A stretch of 40,219 nt of DNA from Devosiaceae bacterium (GTDB lineage: Bacteria; Pseudomonadota; Alphaproteobacteria; Rhizobiales; Devosiaceae), in assembly GCA_021648375.1 (NCBI GenBank), contig JAKISW010000025.1, positions 1 through 40,219 of the forward strand, in the 5' to 3' direction. Positions 1 to 9,002 of the stretch are shown piece after piece. The first letter of the stretch is position 1. Each line of letters starts with the position of its first letter. The notes under the pieces are model-generated. The model was not told the origin of the DNA. It saw only the letters and a list, made by a program, of their open reading frames with translations, and searched no databases. Made by a program: the position numbers and the translations under genes.

Positions 1-1508
1 GAGACCGGTACCCAGTCTTCAAGTTTGGCAAGAGGGGCAGTGGAGCCATAAATGTCAAATACATGCAGATCCCAATCCAGAGTTTGACGGCGCTCAAAGA
101 TCAGATCCTGCTGTTGATTATTCATCACAAGGCCAATGCCGATACTGGCGGGAATGGATTCGACCAGCAATTCTGTAATCGGCACATAAAGATCATGGTT
201 TGCAACATCAATAACCAGTTCAATGTCGGTGCCATCTGCATATTCGCGGATACCATCACCATCGCTGTCCATATATCCTGCCTCATCAAGCAGGGCGTTG
301 GCGCGTTCGATATCCAGCTCGGCAAATTGTGTGCCGGCTTCGGCATCATAATATGGAGAGTTGGGGCTGAACGAAAATGCCGACGGATCCAACAGATCAA
401 GGAAGAACTGGCGGTTAATCGAATCCCGGTCAATAGCCAGTGACATGGCTTTGCGGAAGTTCAGATCACGAACAAGATTGCGCTTGTTATCATCTGCATT
501 ATCATAGTTCATATAAACAGCCATGCCAGGCGTGTTGTTGAACCAGCCGATTTCAAGATCCCGGCCTTCTTGTTCACGTAAAAATAATGGCAAATGCTGA
601 TTACCAACCCATGTGCCATCATAATCAAACTGGCCCGAGATATTGCCCAAAGCCACTGATTGACGATCGGGTACTATGCCATATTCAACATAGTCCGCAT
701 AAGGCAACTGGTTGCCGGCGGTATCGACTTTCCAATAATAGGGATTGCGAACCATGCGAACCAAAGTGCTGTCATCACTAACCGATTCCAGACTCCAAGC
801 ACTTACAGTTTCCTTACTGCGATCAGACCACCAAGGGGCAAGTTTGTTGAATTCTTCATAAGTGGCATCAGAATTATAGCGCGGATGCAGTTTGGCCAAT
901 TCATGTTTGGGCCACGCAAAAGTATCCTCAACCGCCGAGAGCGATTGCAAGGCATATTTAAACGCAAACGGATAGGTGAAGCGAATTGTATATTTGTCAA
1001 TCTGCTCAAATTCAGGCGCAACACCGGGCGCAACAAATAGTGCAGGATGCACAGGCACAGTGGTATTGGGGTCTTCCATCACATCTTCCCAGAAGAATGC
1101 AATATCATCGGCGCTGAACTCATGGCCGTCAGACCAACGCACACCCTGGCGAATATTCATGGTCAATTGGGTTCCATCTTCACTGAAGGACCAGGATTCG
1201 GCAAGGTTTGGCACAGGTGCCGCAGCGCTTGGATCAGGAAAGGCAAATGACACCAGCGGCTCGCGGGTCATATTCGCACCAAGAACAGGAAATAACAGAG
1301 CCGAACCCCGGCTCAACGTGCCGCCATATTCACCAACTTCATTTAAAGGATCAACCACAAGCGGGTTATCAGGCAGGCGCTCTTCCAGCGGTGGCAAGCT
1401 TCCAGCCATCACCATTTCTTTAAGCATTGGCGCTTCTTGCGCCAACGCACCAAAGCTGGCAGCCGTCAGGCTTAAAGCAATGGATATTTTAGTTAGAGTT
1501 TTGATCAC
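1..1508 (-). CDS. ABC transporter substrate-binding protein, oligopeptide (SBP_bac_5) type, C-terminus missing
   Basis: Periplasmic solute receptor of an oligopeptide/dipeptide-type ABC importer. About 502 residues are visible; the reading frame stays open to the left edge, so the C-terminus and any permease and ATPase genes lie outside. The start is a GTG at 1508, chosen because GGGAGG sits 9 nt upstream and a clear Sec signal peptide follows (MIKTLTKISIALSLTAASFG, then ALAQ). Family hallmarks are visible: YGGTL near the mature N-terminus, WSDGHEFSADDIAFFWEDV, and LNFRKAMSLAIDRDSI in the second lobe. These are typical of the 550-650 residue members. The substrate cannot be read from the sequence; peptides are the family default, but sugars or opines are possible. 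Because the frame has no stop in the window, this gene is easy to miss. Confidence 0.9.
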   Translation of the reverse strand, partial: MIKTLTKISIALSLTAASFGALAQEAPMLKEMVMAGSLPPLEERLPDNPLVVDPLNEVGEYGGTLSRGSALLFPVLGANMTREPLVSFAFPDPSAAAPVPNLAESWSFSEDGTQLTMNIRQGVRWSDGHEFSADDIAFFWEDVMEDPNTTVPVHPALFVAPGVAPEFEQIDKYTIRFTYPFAFKYALQSLSAVEDTFAWPKHELAKLHPRYNSDATYEEFNKLAPWWSDRSKETVSAWSLESVSDDSTLVRMVRNPYYWKVDTAGNQLPYADYVEYGIVPDRQSVALGNISGQFDYDGTWVGNQHLPLFLREQEGRDLEIGWFNNTPGMAVYMNYDNADDNKRNLVRDLNFRKAMSLAIDRDSINRQFFLDLLDPSAFSFSPNSPYYDAEAGTQFAELDIERANALLDEAGYMDSDGDGIREYADGTDIELVIDVANHDLYVPITELLVESIPASIGIGLVMNNQQQDLIFERRQTLDWDLHVFDIYGSTAPLAKLEDWVPV

Positions 1509-2317
1509 GACAATTATCCTCCCAGGTTTCAAGCGTGGCGAACCACATTTGCATTGTCCTGAGGGAACCTAATGGTCTGACAGGTTTTGTCAAGATTTTT
1601 TTGCACACTAGATTGAATCGCCTTTAACAAGGCTCTAATATCACCTGCAATTCCGGACTTCTTTACCGACTTACGGCGAAATTTCTAATTTAAAAGTTAT
1701 TAAGTTATAATATTATATCTTTTTGGTATCACTAGTATTTTGACTCAATTTATAGCCTGCATTACATTTCTAAACAATGCAAAATTCCTTCAATTTAGCA
1801 ATAGGTTGCGCCATAGCTCGGATGCATCAAAATTGAAATTATCTGGATGTTTTGCTGAGTTGCTTCAAAAACGGGTAGTTAGCGCCGGATTTTGGGCCTT
1901 TGATTTTATATAGCCATAGACTTTGAAATGTCAAAAAACAAAGCTAGCAACCGCTGATAGTTCTAATTCTTATATAAAACCAGCGTTAAAAACATCATTT
2001 GTTCAAAAGCCTTTTTAGGCTCGCAATTGTTCAAATTCGTATATGTACAAACCAATCAGATGACATCCAAATCCTGGAATATAAGCGCTATAGGATCGAG
2101 CAGAGTATAAATTACATTGAGAGCTGGCACATAATCTTTGCATTTTTTCAGGGTATTTTATCGCCTTGTTAAAGCAAAAACCATTTGGACCAAACATAAT
2201 TGCAATGGTTTAAATGGTCATAATTCCAGCACTTAATGATTAAAGCGCTTCCATGGTCAGAAGGGCAGACAAAGGTTCCCCGCCCAATCCAGAGAGCTTA
2301 ACAACAGCGGTATTTTG
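1509..2317. other. AT-rich gene-free region upstream of the peptide-type binding protein
   Basis: About 800 bases between the sugar ATPase stop and the binding-protein start, with no ORF I would defend. It should hold the promoter of the gene at 1508 and the end of the sugar operon. Small structures seen: a GTGG/CCAC hairpin (1535-1546) with a TTCG loop on the minus strand, just above the ribosome-binding site; TGACA-N5-TGTCA (1578-1592), whose minus-strand reading includes a TTGACA; an AGCCT-TTTT-AGGCT hairpin (2008-2021); two AGCGCT cores (2084-2089 and within 2243-2250); and ATGGT-TTAA-ATGGT around 2205-2218. None is a recognised element and no convincing intrinsic terminator follows the sugar operon. 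Confidence 0.5.
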
Positions 2318-3871
2318 TTATTTGGTCAAAGATTTTTCGTGATTGGGAGCAATTTTGCCAACGTTAACCGCTTCAAGCAGCGCATGTTCAGTTGCTTCAT
2401 TTCCCTTTAATTCGCCCATTATTCGTCCGGCGTAAAAAAGCAGGACACGATCACAAACCAAAGCATATTCGCTCAACTCAGACGACATAAACAATATAAT
2501 CTGATTGTCTTTAGCCAGCGTGTCAATAATATTATAGATTTCATTTTTGGCGCCAATGTCAACACCGCGTGTTGGGTCGTTCAGCAACACAAGGTCTGGA
2601 TTTCCTGCCAGCCATTTTCCAATGACAATTTTTTGCTGATTGCCACCAGAAAGACTGTCGGCCGGGTCTGTAAGTTCTCCAAACCGTAAATTTAAGGCTT
2701 CAGCCTGCTCCAGAGCCACTGCGCTCATTTGGCTTTTTGTTGGTGCAAAACCCAACCGTCCCAGCGCTCCAGTAACCACTGTATTCATATTGCCAACAAT
2801 ATCCTGCTGCAATGCCAAACCTTCCGTTCTGCGATCAGGAGGAACCATTGCGACACCAGAATTCACCGCGCCCAATATGTTATTGGGCAATTGTTTGTTT
2901 CCCGGCATGGTGACAATTCCATTGGTGGGTTTTAATCGCCCAAACAAAATATCCAAAACCTCTTCGCAACCGGCACCCTCCAGACCTGCAAAACCAATCA
3001 CCTCACCGGGCGCTGCGACAAAACTGCACTCATCAAGCACAGCGCTGCTCAATCGATTTACCTGCAAGCAATCGTTAAGGTTTGTTTTTGATGAAGTATG
3101 GCGTTTACGTTTGGCCCTGCTGGCGACCTTTTTGGCCTTGTCACCAAGCATATCATTGACAATGCGGCTAATGCTCATGCTTTTGCCGCCATATTCTGCC
3201 ACTTTTTTTCCGTTGCGCAACACGCTAACCCTGTCGGCAATTTTCACCACCTCCTCAAGCCGGTGGGAACTGTATAAAATCCCAGTTCCTTCAGCGCGCA
3301 GATTGTTAATCACGCGGAAAAGCCTTTCACTTTCTTCAACATTAAGGGAAGAATTTGGCTCGTCCAGAATTAACACTTTGGCATCAAGGGCCATAGCTTT
3401 GGCAATCTCGATCAATTGCTGATCAGCGATGCGCAATTGACCGATTGGCGTTTTGATATCAATTGATAAGCCAAGCTGTTCAAATATCGGTAGTGCTTTG
3501 CGCTCCATTTTCTTGCGGTTAATAATACCGAACCGGCGCGGTTCGTGGCCAAGAAATACATTTTGCACAGCGTCAAAGTCCGGGAACAGCGATAGTTCCT
3601 GAAATACGATTGCGACCCCGCTGGAATTTGCCTGAGAAACTGAACGTAGATTGACAGTTTTACCCATGAGCGAATATTGGCCAGATCCGGGTGTTTCAGC
3701 GCCTGCAATAATTTTCATACAGGTGGATTTTCCCGCTCCATTTTCACCACAAAGAGCGTGAACCTCTCCGGCGCGCAAGGTTAAATCCACGCCGGAGAGT
3801 GCAGTAACGCCACCATAAGTTTTAGAAATATTTGAAATTGCAAATAATTCGCGTGCTTTATCTGATGGCAT
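2318..3871 (-). CDS. Sugar ABC importer, tandem ATP-binding protein (RbsA/XylG type)
   Basis: Cytoplasmic ATPase that powers a ribose/xylose-class sugar importer; 517 residues, normal for the CUT2 family, whose ATPase is two fused ABC domains. The N-terminal domain has Walker A GENGAGKST (near residue 45) and Walker B VLILDEPNSSL; its signature is the relaxed LRIADQQ form. The C-terminal domain has a degenerate Walker A (GLEGAGCEE), an intact signature LSGGNQQK and Walker B LVLLNDPTRGVDIGA. This asymmetry is normal for RbsA-like proteins. It is the last gene of a three-gene unit, 11 nt after the binding protein. Substrate unknown; no kinase or isomerase gene lies nearby to suggest one. Confidence 0.93.
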   Translation of the reverse strand: MPSDKARELFAISNISKTYGGVTALSGVDLTLRAGEVHALCGENGAGKSTCMKIIAGAETPGSGQYSLMGKTVNLRSVSQANSSGVAIVFQELSLFPDFDAVQNVFLGHEPRRFGIINRKKMERKALPIFEQLGLSIDIKTPIGQLRIADQQLIEIAKAMALDAKVLILDEPNSSLNVEESERLFRVINNLRAEGTGILYSSHRLEEVVKIADRVSVLRNGKKVAEYGGKSMSISRIVNDMLGDKAKKVASRAKRKRHTSSKTNLNDCLQVNRLSSAVLDECSFVAAPGEVIGFAGLEGAGCEEVLDILFGRLKPTNGIVTMPGNKQLPNNILGAVNSGVAMVPPDRRTEGLALQQDIVGNMNTVVTGALGRLGFAPTKSQMSAVALEQAEALNLRFGELTDPADSLSGGNQQKIVIGKWLAGNPDLVLLNDPTRGVDIGAKNEIYNIIDTLAKDNQIILFMSSELSEYALVCDRVLLFYAGRIMGELKGNEATEHALLEAVNVGKIAPNHEKSLTK

Positions 3872-3882
3872 TATCGTTGGCC

Positions 3883-4974
3883 TTACTGAGCCAAAAGATC
3901 AGAGAATGATTGTACCGAACCTGGTAAATCGTCAAAGATCACTTCGATATCATTGGCGTAAAATGCCCGGATATCTTCATACCCGGCAGAAACCGTTTCT
4001 TCCCGAGCGGTAATCGATTCTACGTTCTCCATCGTTACAAGCTCTGGTCCAACATCAATCCAACCACGAGGAACTGGGGTGCCGGATGCAATGCTTTGCA
4101 ACATGGCACGCATGGCAACATAGCCCTGCATAAACGGTTTTTGGCCAACAGCTGCCAATGCAACCCCACGTTCAATTCCGTCCAGTCCGTCCGGGTTGAT
4201 CCCGATTGAGGCGATTTCAAAATCCTCGCCAGTGCTTTCTTTCAAACGAACCAGGCTTGGCAGATCGTTTTCACAAAATCCCACATAGGCCAGCGCGCCC
4301 TGATTGGCGTCATAAACCGAGCGCCAGGCTGAGAAATTCTGGGTCTGGTCAAATTTCACGTCAAATGCGCCGATCACTTCAACATTTGGCAGTCGTTCTG
4401 CGATGCGCTGGTCAAAACCTGTGACCCGTGCTTCGATCAATGCCAGACCAGGCAGGCAAATGCCTGTGACAATTGTACCTGAAACATCAGGATCAAGTTC
4501 GTCAGCAATCACATCAGCCATCATCACGCCCTGATCTTTTTGTTTGGGCGCAGTATGCAAAGATGCCAGAGATGAGGGTGATTCAACATCAAAAGTTGAT
4601 ACAACAACACCGCTATTTACTGCCTCGTCAATCGGACGGATCCAAAAGTCGGAAGGAAAAGCCACAACAACGATGGCATCAGCGCCAGCCAAGACCATAT
4701 CCTGAAATGCTGCAACCTCGGCTGCCGTATCAAATGCTGCCGGGCCTGCTGAACGATAAGTCCCGCCGCATTCTTCCACGGCAGCTTGTGCACCCATAGC
4801 CAGTTGCTTGGTATAGGGGCCTTGAAAATGCACAACAGATGCGCCGGTCAACTCAGAGCAATCAAATTCCTGAGCTATTGCGCCAGTTACGCCAACACCA
4901 GTTACAGCCATAAAGGTTGCCGCAGTGAGCGCCGTTGTCCCGGTTAGTCTGGTAATCATTTTTACAATGTTCAT
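3883..4974 (-). CDS. Sugar ABC importer, periplasmic binding protein (Peripla_BP_4 / RbsB-like)
   Basis: Periplasmic receptor of the CUT2-type importer, 363 residues. The frame extends 17 codons further upstream, but the start at 4974 is preferred because AGGAGG lies 7-8 nt before it and a Sec signal peptide begins there (MNIVKMITRLTG..., cleavage near AIAQ). The mature protein has the two-lobe layout: an early VVHFQGPYTKQLAMGAQAA segment, a GADAIVVVAFPSDFW strand-loop in the first lobe, GTIVTG at the hinge and an IASIGINPDGLDGIERG region in the second lobe. Position between permease and ATPase fixes the transporter class. The ligand is not predictable; it is a member of the large sugar/polyol set without close resemblance to RbsB or XylF that I can see. 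Confidence 0.9.
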   Translation of the reverse strand: MNIVKMITRLTGTTALTAATFMAVTGVGVTGAIAQEFDCSELTGASVVHFQGPYTKQLAMGAQAAVEECGGTYRSAGPAAFDTAAEVAAFQDMVLAGADAIVVVAFPSDFWIRPIDEAVNSGVVVSTFDVESPSSLASLHTAPKQKDQGVMMADVIADELDPDVSGTIVTGICLPGLALIEARVTGFDQRIAERLPNVEVIGAFDVKFDQTQNFSAWRSVYDANQGALAYVGFCENDLPSLVRLKESTGEDFEIASIGINPDGLDGIERGVALAAVGQKPFMQGYVAMRAMLQSIASGTPVPRGWIDVGPELVTMENVESITAREETVSAGYEDIRAFYANDIEVIFDDLPGSVQSFSDLLAQ

Positions 4975-5039
4975 TTTAGTTCCTCCTGTTAAGTAGTTCT
5001 GTTTGTTGACAAAATCTTGCCGCACTCAAGGCACAACAC

Positions 5040-6029
5040 TTACGAACCTCGTCGCCTGCGAATGGCTGCATCAAGCGCCACCGCAAAAATAATCAAGACG
5101 CCTGTGACAAAAACACTCCAGTTTGCCGTTATGCCAAACTGCACAATTCCACTGCTGATGACGGCAATTAACAGAGCGCCCAAAGCTGCACCAAATACAG
5201 TTCCGCGACCGCCGGTAAGCGCCGTCCCGCCAATTATGGCAGCGGTAATTGCCAGCAACTCATATCCGGTGCCAAGGTTTGGATCCGCTGTTGAAAAGAA
5301 CGCCAATGTGAGCATTCCAGAAATGCCACACAGGCCCCCGGTCAGCATCAGGGTTTGTATTCTCACCCGTGCGATCGGTATGCCGCTAAGTTCAGCAGCT
5401 TTTGGATTTGAGCCGATAGAGCGGACCAAAAATCCATATCGTGTGTGGTTATAGATCAGAGACAATATAATTGTCAGCGCCGCGAAAACCCAGATAACCA
5501 TAGGCACCCCAAGAGGGGCAGAACCCATAATTTTGAAAAACGAATGCTCGCGAGGCAAACCATAAATAAATCCGCCGCCGGAAACGATTAATGTCATCCC
5601 TTTAAATGCTGACAGGGTTCCAAGCGTTATAATGATAACGGGAACTTTAAACGCAGTTGCCAAAATTCCGTTTAAGGCACCAAGCGCAACGCCAACGCCG
5701 ATTCCAAGCGCTGAAGCAATCCAGGGATCCACCCCAAAAGTCACAACAACAATGGCTGCGACATTAATGGTCAGCCCATAAATGGAGGCGGTTGAAAGAT
5801 CAATTTCGCCCATGGATAATTGAAATACAACGCCAAGACCGATGATGCCGAACCAGGCAGCACGCGAGCCAAAATTTGACAAGGACGCAATTGAGGCAAA
5901 ATTTGGCTGAACGAAACTAACCACAACAATCAGCAATACCAAAACAAATAATATGCCGATTTCACTGGCCGCAAATATTGAACGCCCCGCCGAAAAGACA
6001 GATTTTGACTTTGGTGTCAAATCACTCAT
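5040..6029 (-). CDS. Sugar ABC importer, permease (RbsC type, BPD_transp_2)
   Basis: Inner-membrane channel subunit, 329 residues with about eight to ten hydrophobic segments. The family signature GGTALTGGRGTVFGAALG, near residue 270, contacts the ATPase. The frame is open to a GTG at 6062, but the ATG at 6029 is preceded by GAAG at a good distance and gives a normal-length cytoplasmic N-terminus (MSDLTPKSK). It is the first gene of the unit; the binding protein starts 65 nt after its stop. Permease-first order is less common than binding-protein-first for this class. Promoter and operator are expected in the roughly 700 nt upstream. Confidence 0.9.
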   Translation of the reverse strand: MSDLTPKSKSVFSAGRSIFAASEIGILFVLVLLIVVVSFVQPNFASIASLSNFGSRAAWFGIIGLGVVFQLSMGEIDLSTASIYGLTINVAAIVVVTFGVDPWIASALGIGVGVALGALNGILATAFKVPVIIITLGTLSAFKGMTLIVSGGGFIYGLPREHSFFKIMGSAPLGVPMVIWVFAALTIILSLIYNHTRYGFLVRSIGSNPKAAELSGIPIARVRIQTLMLTGGLCGISGMLTLAFFSTADPNLGTGYELLAITAAIIGGTALTGGRGTVFGAALGALLIAVISSGIVQFGITANWSVFVTGVLIIFAVALDAAIRRRRGS

Positions 6030-6736
6030 TTGCACTTCACAGCATATGTTTGCTGTGCGCACTTATTGATCATTTTAATTGCTCCGATAGCTTTGAGCTC
6101 CAATAAATGTGTTAGGTTTTTAAGAGACTTGCCGAACAAAAAGCCTTTTAGAAGCTTTGCCTGCGCGCTATTTTTACCGATAATGTTATGACTTTTCTTT
6201 GGGAGTGGAACGGTTACGTGCTGCCAAATCAAGCTCATACTCAAAGCACAAATTTTGTGATGCATGCCTAAACTCCTTGCTTTGGTATGACCAAAACTAT
6301 GGAGCTTGTCAACCACACAGTTAAGCACAACTTCCTGCCGCTCCCGTGCCAACCGATCGCAACGCGCTATATATTGGTGATTTATCGCGAAATTTGTCTA
6401 TATATTGAGTTTTGGCGCATTTTTAAGAGCAGCAGGTTTTTGATTTTAGGAAATCAACCGTTTTGGTCTCTCTGGTCTCAAGGTAAAATGCGCGTTCCTG
6501 CACATCAACTATCCTGGGTTTTCTTAAATCCACCAAAGCTTTAAATTCCAAAATATTACTTTGAGACAACCATTTTTAAGAAATCAAACAGGGAAAAATT
6601 TCACCCAAGAAGTGTACCACCCTGGGGGCGTGCACCTGACGGAAGATCCCGCCTAAGGGATAATTCGTCTTTGGAATAGTTAGTTTAAGAATAAGTTTGG
6701 CTTATCTGAGCTGATTGGGGGAGTAGTACCTTGCCC
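6030..6736. other. Gene-free region between tadC and the sugar importer
   Basis: About 700 bases holding the 5' control region of the sugar importer (minus strand) and the end of the Tad operon. Two small frames here (6026-6352 minus, opening with TTG; 6287-6544 plus) look non-coding. Regulatory-looking content: a perfect 10-bp direct repeat CTATATATTG at 6367 and 6398, and a TGGTCTC repeat at 6464 and 6473. For the Tad operon end I see only a weak 5-bp ATAAG/CTTAT hairpin near 6690-6705, not a good intrinsic terminator. Confidence 0.5.
6367..6407. repeat. Tandem 10-bp direct repeat, 31-bp phase (candidate operator)
   Basis: CTATATATTG occurs at 6367-6376 and exactly again at 6398-6407. The offset of 31 bp is about three helical turns, so both copies face the same side of the DNA, as expected for cooperative binding of a repressor or activator. 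It lies about 340-370 nt upstream of the sugar permease start. AT-rich sequence makes chance matches more likely than usual, so this remains a candidate. Confidence 0.4.
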
Positions 6737-7735
6737 CTAAAACCCGATCCCGCCATTTTCCATAACTTTAATTATTGCTGGAGAAATAATCACAATAAAA
6801 AGCACCGGCAAAAAGAAAACAATCAGGGGCACGGTCATTTTAGGTGGTAGGGCGGCGGCCTTTTTCTCAGCTGCCATCATGCGCTCTTCACGCCCCTCTT
6901 CTGCCATAACCCTTAAGGCCTGGCCAACTGAAGTACCATATTTATCAGCCTGGATCAGGGCGGTTGCAACCGAACGAACGCTATCAAGATCTGTTCGTCC
7001 GGCAAGGTTTTCATAAGCTTTTGCACGTATTTCAAGAAAGGAAAGCTCAGCCTTGGTTAGAGTTAGCTCTTCTGCCAGTTCGGGGCTTTGCTCGCCAATT
7101 TCGCGCGCAACCCGCTGAATAGCATGTTCAATGGACATTCCAGATTCTACACAAAGCAACATAAGATCCAGAGTATCCGGCCATGCTTTTTTAATCGATT
7201 GTTTGCGTTTGATGATTTTGTTTTTTAACAAAATTGCAGGTAGATATGATCCGGCAAGGCCAATAGTTAAGGCATATAGTAAAATCAGATACATGGGGCG
7301 ATCTGGCATAATTATAAAACCCAGATATATAAAACTCCCGATAAACAAAACAATCGGGCTGGCAAAACGCATGAACAGATAAGTTGTTAGGTTAGAGGAA
7401 GAACGATATCCGGCCTGGGCCAGCTTCAGTGTGGTTTTATCATCCAAAAAGGCCTTGCGAAGAGATAAGGATTCCACGGTTCTTTTAACCATGGTTCCGC
7501 TTTGCACTCCACGAAGGGAGGCGATATCTGAGGATTTTTGTCCTCGCCCGCGCAGGCGCTGCATCTCTTGAGCCCGCATTTGTTCACGTTCAACCGCAAC
7601 CCTTTTGATGCGCCCTTTGAGTTCGGAACGATCAAAAAACTGGCTGCCAAAAGTAAATACCGCCGCCGCCGCTGAAATTGCAGCAAACATTGCAATGAGA
7701 AATGATGGGTCAACAAGCATATTGAGAATATTCAT
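6737..7735 (-). CDS. tadC: TadC, Tad pilus inner-membrane platform protein
   Basis: Type II secretion F-domain protein (GspF family) that, with TadB, forms the inner-membrane platform on which the CpaF ATPase acts to assemble Flp pilin. 332 residues; membrane segments near 12-30, in a pair around 120-165, and near 300-325. The F domain is seen in DTLDLMLLCVESGMSIEHAI, ending with the usual EEGREERMMAAEKKAAALP stretch. AGGAG lies about 7 nt before the ATG. The start overlaps the stop of the preceding small ORF by four bases (ATGA), implying translational coupling. It is the last gene of the Tad minus-strand unit; no tadD follows. Confidence 0.93.
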   Translation of the reverse strand: MNILNMLVDPSFLIAMFAAISAAAAVFTFGSQFFDRSELKGRIKRVAVEREQMRAQEMQRLRGRGQKSSDIASLRGVQSGTMVKRTVESLSLRKAFLDDKTTLKLAQAGYRSSSNLTTYLFMRFASPIVLFIGSFIYLGFIIMPDRPMYLILLYALTIGLAGSYLPAILLKNKIIKRKQSIKKAWPDTLDLMLLCVESGMSIEHAIQRVAREIGEQSPELAEELTLTKAELSFLEIRAKAYENLAGRTDLDSVRSVATALIQADKYGTSVGQALRVMAEEGREERMMAAEKKAAALPPKMTVPLIVFFLPVLFIVIISPAIIKVMENGGIGF

Positions 7736-7980
7736 CGCCAGCTCCTAAGGCCCGTGGACAACAAGGTTTCGGGCGTGACGCGAGTTGGATTTGGTCCATG
7801 AACAGGTAAAACGCGCACCATGGTGCTTTCACCATAAGCGCGGCTTAACGCATTCAGGGCCCAAATCCGCCGCGTCCGGTACGGATAGGGCGCAATTCGA
7901 CCAGCTTGGCGTCGCAAAGCCTTGAAGGGGGATAACCCCTTTTGCGTCTTTTCTCCTAAAACTGAACGAATTGCGCTCAT
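7732..7980 (-). CDS. Small basic hypothetical protein between tadB and tadC
   Basis: 82-residue frame filling the 277-nt gap between tadB and tadC. The start at 7980 is preferred over the upstream frame opening because GGAG sits 6 nt before the ATG. The stop TGA overlaps the tadC start as ATGA, so it is probably read in the operon. Composition is striking: 12 Arg and 3 Lys against 3 Glu and no Asp, with an aromatic/basic centre (YPYRTRRIW), no signal peptide and no membrane segment. I recognise no family. Codons 13-19 also form a perfect 6-bp hairpin (7925-7941: AAGGGG on one arm, CCCCTT on the other), so the segment could instead act as RNA. Not a known Tad component; it does not resemble CpaD or TadD. 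Confidence 0.55.
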   Translation of the reverse strand: MSAIRSVLGEKTQKGLSPFKALRRQAGRIAPYPYRTRRIWALNALSRAYGESTMVRVLPVHGPNPTRVTPETLLSTGLRSWR

Positions 7981-8012
7981 ATCACGCTCCAAATCCTTGT
8001 TGTACACGGACC

Positions 8013-8990
8013 TTAATAATCAAACTGGATCATGCGGTTCATGATGAAAATGCCAAGAGACATCATCACCGTCGCAATGCCAAGCATAATATATCCCATG
8101 GGCGAAGACACCAGGGGCAAAAGATAATCAGGGGTTACAAAGCTGACCAATGCCGCCACAATGAAAGGCAAAGAGCCAATAATCATTGCTGAAGCCTTTG
8201 CTTCTGAAGACATGGCCTTGACCTTGGCCTGCATTTTTTTACGGTCACGCAAAACTCGCGCCAGGTTTGTTAGCGCTTCTGAAAGATTGCCGCCCGCCTG
8301 CTGTTGAACACTTATAACTACGACAAAAAAATTGACCTCTGAAAGCGGCACCCGCTCATAAATCAATGCCACCGCTTCGTCCGTGGCCTTGCCCATGGAC
8401 TGGGCATCAATTACGTGAGCGAACTCAGATCGAACGGGCTCTTTTGCTTCCTTGGCGACGATGCGAAGAGAATCATTAAGCGGCAAGCCGGTTTTTACCC
8501 CGCGCACAATTGCCTCAACAGCGTTGGGCAATTCCAACAAAAATGCTTTTTGAAACTTTTTCTTGCGATGGCCCAAATACCAGCGGGGCAGCAAATATCC
8601 ACCTGCAGCGGCAAAAACAGCGGCATATAACAGGGGAGCGCCAAATATAAAGCACAGGACAAATATCACAATTGCAAGAATTGCTGAATTGCGAATAAAT
8701 GCCGCCTTATCAATTTTCAGACCCGCCTGATGCAATTGAGCCTGCAGGGGGATGCGTTTTTTCTTGTTGCCATTATTTTTTAGCTGCTCAGCAACTGCCT
8801 GCTGCATCGAGCGCCGTCGATCTTCTTTACCTTTGGATAATTTATCATCTGCAGATTTGCCAAGAGCAGACCCATGCAATGCCTTGATGCGTTTATCGGC
8901 ACGACCGGAGCCGGCCATGGAGGGAACAAAAGCCACCCCCAGCGCTCCCACGCATATAAAAATCAGTATTCCAAGCACAATAGGTGACAT
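8013..8990 (-). CDS. tadB: TadB, Tad pilus inner-membrane platform protein
   Basis: First of the two GspF-like platform proteins of the Tad machine, 325 residues. There is an N-terminal membrane segment (4-22), a central pair near 105-145 and two at the C-terminus (about 270-320). The F domain contains ELPNAVEAIVRGVKTGLPL and the typical QQQAGGNLSEALTNLARVLR stretch. GAGAGG lies 7 nt upstream of the ATG. It follows cpaF by 12 nt. The 22 bases after its stop lead into the small basic ORF instead of directly into tadC. Confidence 0.94.
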   Translation of the reverse strand: MSPIVLGILIFICVGALGVAFVPSMAGSGRADKRIKALHGSALGKSADDKLSKGKEDRRRSMQQAVAEQLKNNGNKKKRIPLQAQLHQAGLKIDKAAFIRNSAILAIVIFVLCFIFGAPLLYAAVFAAAGGYLLPRWYLGHRKKKFQKAFLLELPNAVEAIVRGVKTGLPLNDSLRIVAKEAKEPVRSEFAHVIDAQSMGKATDEAVALIYERVPLSEVNFFVVVISVQQQAGGNLSEALTNLARVLRDRKKMQAKVKAMSSEAKASAMIIGSLPFIVAALVSFVTPDYLLPLVSSPMGYIMLGIATVMMSLGIFIMNRMIQFDY

Positions 8991-9002
8991 AAAAGACCTC
9001 TC

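Noticed and set aside
976..1572. 198-codon plus-strand ORF
   Set aside because: Antisense shadow of the well-supported peptide-type binding protein on the minus strand.
2015..2197. 60-codon minus-strand ORF in the gene-free region
   Set aside because: Short, no ribosome-binding site, composition like the AT-rich surroundings and no recognisable domain.
2640..3422. 260-codon plus-strand ORF
   Set aside because: Antisense to the sugar ATPase, whose motifs are clear; no ribosome-binding site.
6026..6352. 108-codon minus-strand ORF before the sugar permease
   Set aside because: Opens with TTG, has no ribosome-binding site, overlaps the permease start and covers a likely control region.
6287..6544. 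85-codon plus-strand ORF
   Set aside because: Translation is rich in rare-type aromatic and Cys residues with no domain; it spans the phased repeats, which look regulatory.
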